64,000 bases of DNA. It comes from an uncultured Candidatus Binatia bacterium (lineage in GTDB: Bacteria > Desulfobacterota > Binatia > Bin18). Below, one piece after another: positions 16,261-22,758 of this stretch; the first letter of the stretch is position 1, and each line of letters begins with the position of its first letter. The notes below the pieces were generated by a model. The model was not told the origin of the DNA, made no database searches, and saw only the letters and a program-made list of their open reading frames with translations. Made by a program: the position numbers and the translations under genes. The stretch is from assembly GCA_958296235.1 (NCBI GenBank), contig OY282457.1, forward strand, positions 3,095,338 to 3,159,337, written 5' to 3'.

Positions 16261-16292
16261 CTCGTGAATCTTGGCTTCTTTACTTCAGGGGG

Positions 16293-16324
16293 GACCAGGG
16301 GCGTGGCCCCTGGTCGCATTTTTT
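16293..16324 (+). terminator. 10-bp hairpin plus T-run after DGR target 2
   Basis: GACCAGGGGC (16293-16302), GTG loop, GCCCCTGGTC (16306-16315), then GCATTTTTT. It is a strong intrinsic terminator for the kinase/target operon. The same structure follows DGR target 1, and a hairpin at this distance after the variable region is a known DGR target feature. Confidence 0.75.
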
Positions 16325-16339
16325 GGGGTGGGAATGCTA

Positions 16340-18211
16340 CTACTCCTGGGGCGCGGCTGTCGTCGCCGGGCTGGTTTCGGCAGGGGCCGGCGGGGCCTCC
16401 GCTTGTTCAGGCTTCGATTTTGGCGTCCAGCAGGCCCAGACTTCGACACTGCGGTCTTTCGCCCGGTTCATTTCTGATGCCTCTCCTCTCACGTACAGCG
16501 GACCGGCACTCAGGAGCAGGGTCCGCTCTCGTAACGCCTTCTTCTGCTCCGGTGTCGTAAATTTCTTGACCAACTCATCCCAAATCCATTTCGCCCGACC
16601 TTGGGCCAAGCCACTACTTGAGCCATAGAGGGCGAGCGTTTGCTTACAGACCGGTCTGGCATCTGACCGTCCAACCAGAACGAGTTGCCCGAGTGTAGAC
16701 TCTGCGAATTTTTTCTCCATCTCGATAAACAGAGCATTCAGTTGCTTTTGCCCGTCAGAATTTTGTTCGAGTTCGTGCTCCTCTTTGGGAAAGGGCCAGA
16801 TAGTCGTTACTTTTTTCCAGCCCTGCGGACAATGGCCCTGGACCGGGGGCTGACCCGGGGGCTGGACCGGGGGCTGGCCTCCACAAGAGATGTTCAGTCC
16901 CTTGATTGCTGCGGAGATTTCCGTCGTATTGCTGTTGAGTTCCTTGGTTATTTTATTCGTATGGTTATTAACTGCCTCGGTGACTCCATCCAGGCCGGGG
17001 TCAATCACGACTGTCAGAGGATTGAAGCCGCTGACTGTTTGATTCAGCGTATTGATTGCCTGAACGATATTCGGATTAGCCACGACCGCTCGATTAAGAT
17101 TTTTGAGTTCCTTGGTTATTTTATTCGTATTTTTCCTACTATTTTCCTTGATAGCGGCGATGGCTGCGACGATATTGGGCAGGCCGACTTGAGGAGATAC
17201 CTCTTTCTCTTCTTCCTCTTCTCCCTTCGGATTGAACTCCAGGGAAGCTATGTTGGCGGTTGGTATGATGAATGGCCGCCCGTTCTCGCATTTCTTGGGT
17301 CTTCCATCCTTATTCTTCAAGGCTACCCCATTCTCATCTATCAGGGCCTCCCCGCATTCATAGAAAAAATGAAAACTGCTCGTCGTGCCGAGAAGTAAGG
17401 TACGGTCTGATGGGGGGATGTTGGGCGAGGCTCCGTCTTGACGAAGCGTAACCCTGACACGGCGCTCCTCGTCTTTTAACGCAGCCTTGCCATCGCTCAC
17501 GCCTGCCAGGAAGGGAAGGATGAGGATAGCCCCTGCCAGGAGAACAAAAGCAAAGAGCCTACTCCCCAATGTGATTCGGTCGCCCCTGCTGACGTTCCGC
17601 AAAAGCCTGTAGAAGTAGTAGACAAAAAGGACAGGGACGATGGCGCTAACCAGATAGAATGACACCTTAATTCCGATAGAGATAAAAGGCTCAGACCAGT
17701 CCCACTCCCACAAGAAGTAGGATGAGGTCACCCAAAGGTAGTAGAAGATAAGGAGAGTAAACAGCCCGGAGACAAACAGCAAACTGGCTACCTCCTGTTT
17801 GATCCGGGACTCCTGTTCTTTCCTGCGTTTGTCCCCACCAAATTGATAGGCGCTATAAATACTTGAGTTATAGAAACGATAGGCAGTGATGCCGATGCTA
17901 ATTAAGGTCGCAACGACTCCGATAACCAGCATTTTCATGTCCTGAAAGGCGCTGAGCAGGAAATCCGGAGTATCGAAGAAGTCAAAAATGTGAAGAGAGT
18001 CAAAATGTGAATAAAAAGCCCAGCTATAGGTCACGCCAATGAGCGAGAGAAGAATATACCATGAGGCGGCCCAAGCTGCTATTGTGGGCTGTGCGAAGAA
18101 TCTTACGATTTTCCATCTTACCCCCTTTTGGGCTGCAAATAGGACTCGTTCTCTGGCCGCGCCGGCCCGGCGTCGGGCCAGTGCGGATTGAGTTTCGGCA
18201 GACTCGCTCAT
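16340..18211 (-). CDS. multi-TM membrane protein with OmpA-like C-terminal domain
   Basis: 623 residues. Five hydrophobic helices in the first ~250 residues (for example SWYILLSLIGVTYSWAFY, MLVIGVVATLISIGITAY, ILILPFLAGV), an extended region with Asp/Glu stretches (EEEEEKEV), helical segments carrying repeated NKITKEL motifs, a Pro/Gln linker (CGGQPPVQPPGQPPVQG), and a C-terminal OmpA/MotB-type peptidoglycan-binding domain (LVLVGRSDARPV, YGSSSGLAQGRA, MNRAKDRSVEVWACW) with the usual Asp and Arg positions. With five helices and a cytoplasmic start, the OmpA domain should face the periplasm. It converges on DGR target 2. It could supply the cell-wall anchor that the ExbD-like protein lacks. Its GC content is lower than that of its neighbours. 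Confidence 0.75.
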   Translation of the reverse strand: MSESAETQSALARRRAGAARERVLFAAQKGVRWKIVRFFAQPTIAAWAASWYILLSLIGVTYSWAFYSHFDSLHIFDFFDTPDFLLSAFQDMKMLVIGVVATLISIGITAYRFYNSSIYSAYQFGGDKRRKEQESRIKQEVASLLFVSGLFTLLIFYYLWVTSSYFLWEWDWSEPFISIGIKVSFYLVSAIVPVLFVYYFYRLLRNVSRGDRITLGSRLFAFVLLAGAILILPFLAGVSDGKAALKDEERRVRVTLRQDGASPNIPPSDRTLLLGTTSSFHFFYECGEALIDENGVALKNKDGRPKKCENGRPFIIPTANIASLEFNPKGEEEEEKEVSPQVGLPNIVAAIAAIKENSRKNTNKITKELKNLNRAVVANPNIVQAINTLNQTVSGFNPLTVVIDPGLDGVTEAVNNHTNKITKELNSNTTEISAAIKGLNISCGGQPPVQPPGQPPVQGHCPQGWKKVTTIWPFPKEEHELEQNSDGQKQLNALFIEMEKKFAESTLGQLVLVGRSDARPVCKQTLALYGSSSGLAQGRAKWIWDELVKKFTTPEQKKALRERTLLLSAGPLYVRGEASEMNRAKDRSVEVWACWTPKSKPEQAEAPPAPAETSPATTAAPQE

Positions 18212-18239
18212 TAGGCGTAATTCCTATATCCTACACGTC

Positions 18240-18728
18240 TCAGTCCGCGGCTTTTTGTTCATTTTCCAGGGCTTTTAGTTCCTCCTTCAGGCGCTCTTGT
18301 TCGTTTTCCAGGGCCTTTCGTTCGTTTTCCAGGGCTTTTTTTGCTCCGTCCGCTGCGATTTGGGCTTTGTTTACCTCGGTTTCAATTTTCTTGATAGCGC
18401 TTTCCGCAGAATTTTTGGCGTTCTTGATAGCTTCGTTCGCTTGGGTTTGGGCTTTGTTTACCTCGGTTTCAACTTTCTTGATAGCTTCGTTCGCTTGGGT
18501 TCGGGCTTTGTTTACCTCGGTTTCAATTTTCTTGATAGCGCTTTCCGCAGAATTTTTGGCGTTCTTGATAGCTTCGTCCGCTCGGGTTTTGTGTGTTTTG
18601 ACTTCTTCGATAGCTTTTTTGACTTCTTCGGCAGCAGCTTGAGATTGAGCGGCGTAGTTCGCTTGTGTTTGAGCCTTGCCGATTTGGTCTTGATAAGGGT
18701 CTACTCGGTTTTGAGCGTCGTCAGCCAT
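18240..18728 (-). CDS. long coiled-coil protein with internal repeats
   Basis: 162 residues of almost uninterrupted helix. The repeating block is AIKNAKNSAESAIKKIETEV / NKARTQANEAIKKVETEV and the underlying DNA is repeated nearly exactly (for example CTTTCCGCAGAATTTTTGGC at both ~18400 and ~18540). No signal peptide or TM. RBS AAGGAAT precedes the start. It lies 28 bp upstream of the OmpA-like membrane protein on the same strand, so the two form an operon. It resembles apolipoprotein/tropomyosin-like low-complexity coils; function unknown, possibly a filament or scaffold for the adjacent membrane complex. Confidence 0.75.
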   Translation of the reverse strand: MADDAQNRVDPYQDQIGKAQTQANYAAQSQAAAEEVKKAIEEVKTHKTRADEAIKNAKNSAESAIKKIETEVNKARTQANEAIKKVETEVNKAQTQANEAIKNAKNSAESAIKKIETEVNKAQIAADGAKKALENERKALENEQERLKEELKALENEQKAAD

Positions 18729-19141
18729 ATTCCTTACCTCCCCTTGGATTCTTGGAATAGAAACCTTTGTAGGACAGTCTCTCTCCGTTTGTCAACCGAA
18801 AGGAGACCGAGCCAGGCTGTGGAGCGGGCGTTCCTTCCCTCCTGGGAGCGCGGGCATCTTGCCCGCCCAGGGGCAGGCTGGAAGCCTGCACTCCCAGGGA
18901 AAGGGGCCAGCTTCATGGCCATCACCCGTGTCAGGAGCGAGGGCGCAAGAGGGAAAATGAGCGGGGCGGCTTCCGACAGCGCAGGGGAGCGGTGTATGGG
19001 GGGCGGTGTATAGAGGGGACTGTTCCGATGACCCCTCACCCCAGCCCTCTCCCTCAAGGGGAGAGGGAGCAGAAGGGGGAGAGGGCGCAAAAGGGAAAAG
19101 TTGCGTTGACTTTTCGGGCCGGGGGGCGGTGTGTGGGTTGT
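18729..19141. repeat. intergenic repeat region
   Basis: About 410 bp without a convincing gene. It contains a GCGGGCATCTTGCCCGCC palindrome near 18850, an AGGCTGGAAGCCTGCACTCC unit near 18870, and the right copy of the inverted ~100-bp repeat (18958-19070). Open frames across it consist of repeat translation only. Confidence 0.7.
18958..19070. repeat. ~100-bp repeat, right copy of the inverted pair
   Basis: Reverse complement of 3713-3811 with one 14-nt internal duplication (two copies of GCGGTGTAT). It closes the accessory island on the right. Confidence 0.8.
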
Positions 19142-19387
19142 ATGTGGAGCAGCTTCTTTAGCGGCTGGGGTTTGCTGGGCACGTTTACCGCTTTGGTAAT
19201 AGCCACCATCAGCTTTGCCCTGTGGGACCGGCGGACCATGCTGCGCCCGGTGGAGGGGCGGGTGACGAGCCTGGAAGAAGAGATGGCCGGCAATCGGCCC
19301 CGGACGGCTGCTCTGCTGGACTCCTTACGCACGCTCAGTCAGCGCGACCCCGAGTTGGCCGCGGTGCTCAAAACCTTCAATCTGTGA
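19142..19387 (+). CDS. small single-TM protein with short coiled coil
   Basis: 81 residues from the ATG at 19142; the frame extends upstream only through repeat DNA. TM helix (GWGLLGTFTALVIATISFAL) followed by a charged helix (LRPVEGRVTSLEEEMAGN...LLDSLRTLSQRD). Its plan (TM then ~50-residue coil) is the same as that of 2934-3359 and 13100-13363, but sequence similarity is not obvious. Its last 63 bp overlap the convergent gene at 19325-19867, so one of the two ends may be mis-called. Confidence 0.5.
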   Translation: MWSSFFSGWGLLGTFTALVIATISFALWDRRTMLRPVEGRVTSLEEEMAGNRPRTAALLDSLRTLSQRDPELAAVLKTFNL

Positions 19388-19867
19388 AGCCGCGGCAATG
19401 ACCTCTTCCTTATGTTCCCGCAGGAACTGGGCGACCTCTTTTGAAGCGCGGAGCAGAATCTCGATATAGGCGATGTCTGCACTCGATACGCTGGCCAGCG
19501 TATGCTGATAGGCGCCCAGGGCAGCTATGAGGTCTGTCTGCCGGTCTGGGATCACTTCAAATTTTTCTGTCAGACAGGCGTTAATGCGTTCCGCCAACGC
19601 ATCGAAGGTTTCCTGCTCAACGCCTTCGGTCGTTCCTGAGATCATCTCCTGCCAGAGCATCTCCAGGGCATACCGGGCGGGGTGGTCGCGCCGCAGGCCG
19701 GCGCTGAGCTGGTAGAGTTGATTGGCCAGGGGCTGCCAGCGCGCAGGACGTTTGTGGGAGACTAAGGCGTTGGCCTGCAGCAGACGGGCGTGCAAGGCGC
19801 TGAGCCCATACTGTTCGGTTAAAAGCTGAATCAGCGTATCAAACTCACCTGACGTGACGTGTGCCAT
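19325..19867 (-). CDS. hypothetical helical protein
   Basis: 180 residues from the ATG at 19867, preceded by RBS AAGGAAC. It appears all-helical and soluble. The first ~70 residues (EFDTLIQLLTEQYGLSALHA ...) form a small helical bundle vaguely like the effector-associated (EAD-type) adaptor domains of bacterial conflict systems, but this is only an impression. The rest (EQETFDALAERINACL, AYIEILLRASKEVAQFLREH) is amphipathic helix. It is at the edge of the FHA/kinase island and could be its last member. Function unknown. Confidence 0.6.
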   Translation of the reverse strand: MAHVTSGEFDTLIQLLTEQYGLSALHARLLQANALVSHKRPARWQPLANQLYQLSAGLRRDHPARYALEMLWQEMISGTTEGVEQETFDALAERINACLTEKFEVIPDRQTDLIAALGAYQHTLASVSSADIAYIEILLRASKEVAQFLREHKEEVIAAASQIEGFEHRGQLGVALTERA

Positions 19868-20077
19868 AATGTTCCTTTCTGATGGTATCCGGGTTCGGTT
19901 TGGTGACTCGTATGCCAGTAATCGCGCGATCATGACAAAAACCCGCGCCGCTCGCAATGCGCTCGTTTTCTTGCCCCCCGTTCAGACTTGGTCTAAAGAA
20001 GAGAAGGCGGTGGTTGGAAACTCCTGCAAGAGCGGTCACGGCTGAGGGCTGTTCAAGCCACAAAAGAGGGGAACAGG

Positions 20078-20797
20078 ATGGCGACAGACCACGAAAAAAT
20101 TCTTGAAATTATTCGCCTCAAAGATAAGGTCCCGCTGGTCCTGGCGCATGACAAAACCGCCCTGCTGGTGATTGATATGCAGCGCTATTTTGTCAGCCCC
20201 CATTATCCGCTGATGCAAACCTTTGAGAAATTGGTCCCAGGGGTAAGCGCCGCCTACTGCGAGCGGGTCAATGCGTCCGTCATTCCCAATATCAATCGTT
20301 TGCTGGGCTGCTTTCGGGCGCGGCAGATGCCGGTTATGTACACCGCAATCGGTACCTGCCTGAAGGACGGTCAGGATTTGAACCCCATGTGGAAGGCGCT
20401 GGATCAGCTCAGCCTGGACACGATAGGTGAGCGCATGTTTCCCGCGGTTGACGAGCCAAGCTGGCAGATTGATGACAGCGTTGCGCCGCAGCCGGGTGAG
20501 CTGGTTGTGAACAAAACTTCGAGTGGGACCCTGAACTCGACCATGCTCGATCAGACGCTCCGCAATATGGGGATAACCTCGCTCCTGATCTGTGGGGTGA
20601 CAACGGATGTGTGTGTCGAAACCACGGCCCGAGACGCGGCTGACCGGGGCTTTGACGTCACCATTGTCGAGGATGCCTGCACGGCCTTCAGTTCGGACCT
20701 GCACCGCGCCGCTCTGCAAGCCTTCAGCTACGCATTCGGTCGGGTCCGCAAGACGCATGAGTTGATTGATATGGTGAACACCACAGAGGAAGTATGA
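20078..20797 (+). CDS. isochorismatase-family cysteine hydrolase
   Basis: 239 residues. Catalytic triad of the family is visible: Asp in ALLVIDMQRYF, Lys in LVVNKTSSGTL and Cys in CGVTTDVCVETTARDA. Such enzymes hydrolyse amides (nicotinamidase, N-carbamoylsarcosine amidase, ureidoacrylate/biuret hydrolase) or the isochorismate vinyl ether; the substrate cannot be chosen here. The C-terminus (CTAFSSDLHRAALQAF) is typical of the N-carbamoyl/peroxyureidoacrylate-like group. Its stop overlaps the start of the alcohol dehydrogenase gene by 4 bp (ATGA), so the two act in one catabolic operon. Confidence 0.88.
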   Translation: MATDHEKILEIIRLKDKVPLVLAHDKTALLVIDMQRYFVSPHYPLMQTFEKLVPGVSAAYCERVNASVIPNINRLLGCFRARQMPVMYTAIGTCLKDGQDLNPMWKALDQLSLDTIGERMFPAVDEPSWQIDDSVAPQPGELVVNKTSSGTLNSTMLDQTLRNMGITSLLICGVTTDVCVETTARDAADRGFDVTIVEDACTAFSSDLHRAALQAFSYAFGRVRKTHELIDMVNTTEEV

Positions 20798-21993
20798 AAG
20801 CACTCGTCTTTGCCAAGACAGCCCAGAAAGACGCGCCGCCGGCCCCGGACTTTTTGCCCGGTCTGGCCAATCTCCAGCTACGCGAGGTGCCGACTCCCGA
20901 TCTGCCCAATGAACGCTGGGTGGTGGTCAAGAGTAAAATTTCCGGTATCTGCGGCAGCGACCTGGGCTTTTTGCAGTGGAAGCCCATGCCCGCGGCCGAG
21001 CCGTATTTCGAGTTGCCCCTCATTCCCGGTCACGAACTGTTCGGAGAGGTGGCCGCGGTGGGCAAGCGCGTGCGCGGGCTGCATGTGGGCCAACGGGTGA
21101 CCATCGATCCCACGCTCGGCTGTCGGGAACGGGGTTTTCGGAAGCTGTGCCCACAGTGCCGGAACGGCAACCCCGGGATTTGTGAACATATTGCCGAGGG
21201 CCAGCTTCGTCCCGGACTGTTAATCGGCATTTGTCCCGACACGGGTGGCGGCTGGGGCGAGTATTTCGTTGCCCCCGCGCACCGGCTGACACCTCTGCCG
21301 GATACAATTGATGATGATGAAGCCTCGCTGATTGAACCGTTTGCCGTGTGTCTGCGGGCGGTGCTCAACAATCCGCCCCGCCGCAAAGAGTTGGTGGTTG
21401 TGATCGGCGCCGGGACTATCGGTCTGATGAATATCGCTGCGCTCAAGGCCATTGAGCCGTCGTGCCGGGTGGCGTGTGTCGCCAAGTACCCGTTTCAGGC
21501 CAGACTGGCGCGTCGCCTTGGAGCGGATCATATTATTGATGCCCAAGGCCAGGATGTTATGACCCAGGTTGGTGAGCTGGCCCAGACCAAGGTCTATCCG
21601 CTCTCCGGCGGTGGTGCAGTTTTGGCCGGTGGGGTGCGGCTGGTGTACGATACGATCACCAGCGCTGTGACCTTAAACCAGGCCCTCCGCATGGCACAGG
21701 GCAAGGGGAGCGTTGTTGTGCTGGGTTTGGCCGCGCTGCCTGAAGGCGTTGACTGGACGCCGACCTGGATGAAAGAAATTGCCATCGTCGGCAGTCTGAC
21801 GTATGGAGCTGAGACCTTTCGGGGCAAACGCCAGGATACGTTTGTGCGCGCGGTTGAACTCCTGAAACGCCGGCGCGCGGACCTGCGCGCGATCCGTCCG
21901 CGTAAATATCCGCTCGCGCAGTTCCGACAGGCCCTGACCGAAGCCGCCAGCAAGAAAACCTCGGGAGCGGTCAAGGTCTCATTTGTGCCCTGA
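20794..21993 (+). CDS. zinc-dependent medium-chain alcohol dehydrogenase
   Basis: 399 residues. Catalytic zinc ligands CGSDLGF and GHELFGEV, a structural-zinc lobe with four Cys (CRERGFRKLCPQCRNGNPGI), and a Rossmann motif VVVIGAGTIGLMNIA. The family oxidises alcohols, polyols or formaldehyde adducts with NAD(P). An insertion around YPLSGGGAVLAGGVRLVYDT and the long N-terminus make it longer than the usual 340-350 residues. It is coupled to the isochorismatase-like hydrolase upstream. Confidence 0.9.
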   Translation: MKALVFAKTAQKDAPPAPDFLPGLANLQLREVPTPDLPNERWVVVKSKISGICGSDLGFLQWKPMPAAEPYFELPLIPGHELFGEVAAVGKRVRGLHVGQRVTIDPTLGCRERGFRKLCPQCRNGNPGICEHIAEGQLRPGLLIGICPDTGGGWGEYFVAPAHRLTPLPDTIDDDEASLIEPFAVCLRAVLNNPPRRKELVVVIGAGTIGLMNIAALKAIEPSCRVACVAKYPFQARLARRLGADHIIDAQGQDVMTQVGELAQTKVYPLSGGGAVLAGGVRLVYDTITSAVTLNQALRMAQGKGSVVVLGLAALPEGVDWTPTWMKEIAIVGSLTYGAETFRGKRQDTFVRAVELLKRRRADLRAIRPRKYPLAQFRQALTEAASKKTSGAVKVSFVP

Positions 21994-22026
21994 CCGCCCC
22001 GAAGAGAAGCGCGCTTCCTGCGGCGT

Positions 22027-22407
22027 TTATTGCAGAGCTTCCATCAACGGGGCGATTGTTCCGCTGTCAAAATAATCGCACCATTTGCTGATTTTGCCAT
22101 CGGTGATGGTGAAGACGCCGAGGACGGGCAGCAGGACCTGAACGTCCCCTTTGACCCAGGTCTCCAGGCGCTCGTTTGTGACGATATTGCCAGCTGAGGC
22201 CGTGTGAGTGATTTCCATTTTCTGCAATAAGTTTGCGCCAACAAAAGGGTCAAGGACCTCATGCACGCCGGCATGACCAGTCACCGGAGCCCAGGGCATG
22301 TTATGATAGAATACGTCCTCTGACAGATAGGACACCACCGTGTCCATATTCCCACTGCCCAAGGCGTTGCAAAACTCCGTCACAAGGGCTGCATTCTCCG
22401 CGCTCAT
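22027..22407 (-). CDS. limonene-1,2-epoxide hydrolase / SnoaL-like protein
   Basis: 126 residues with the NTF2-like cone fold typical of the limonene-epoxide-hydrolase family: VTEFCNALGSGNMDTVVSYL, then EDVFYHNMPWAPVTGHAGV, then TNERLETWVKGD and ITDGKISKWCDYFDSG. The Arg/Asp residues needed for epoxide opening (NERLE, CDYFD) are in place. Good AGGAGG ribosome binding site and, just upstream, a perfect 16-bp palindrome (22423-22438) that could be an operator. Confidence 0.8.
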   Translation of the reverse strand: MSAENAALVTEFCNALGSGNMDTVVSYLSEDVFYHNMPWAPVTGHAGVHEVLDPFVGANLLQKMEITHTASAGNIVTNERLETWVKGDVQVLLPVLGVFTITDGKISKWCDYFDSGTIAPLMEALQ

Positions 22408-22422
22408 ACTTCCTCCTTATAT

Positions 22423-22438
22423 GCCTATGCGCATAGGC
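22423..22438. promoter_or_regulatory. 16-bp palindrome upstream of epoxide-hydrolase-like gene
   Basis: GCCTATGCGCATAGGC is a perfect palindrome located 16 bp upstream of the start at 22407, immediately before the ribosome binding site. The position fits a dimeric repressor operator. The protein that binds it is unknown. Confidence 0.5.
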
Positions 22439-22446
22439 TTGTGTCT

Positions 22447-22601
22447 CGCTAGAGCAAATTGCAATTCGGTGTAGCCACCTGTCATTCCTGCGGAAGCCGG
22501 AATCCAGGCCCCCAGCCCCCGCCGCCGGCTGGAGGCCGGACCACGTCCGGCAGGACGGGAGCCCCCGGCACGGCTACAGACTAGCGTAAAATGCTTTAGC
22601 A
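22447..22601. repeat. MITE-like element in 350-bp intergenic region
   Basis: Imperfect ~29-bp terminal inverted repeats (GCTAGAGCAA...GGTGTAGCC at 22447-22475 and its counterpart at 22573-22601) enclose the dispersed GTCATTCCTGCGGAAGCCGG repeat. A relative of the internal repeat is found at 59805-59879. The rest of the 22408-22758 gap is unremarkable and should hold the mutS2 promoter. Confidence 0.5.
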
Positions 22602-22758
22602 TAGGGGGGGTAGCGGCTGCAAGCGAATCCGGGCGCGCGACCGGTTATGCCGGACACCGGAATTCCGGCCTGTGGGACTCGCCTGTATTGCGCTGAACGG
22701 GCGGAGTGTGCAAAACATGCAGCATGGGTCGCTCTGGCAGACCCCATAACCGTTTCTT

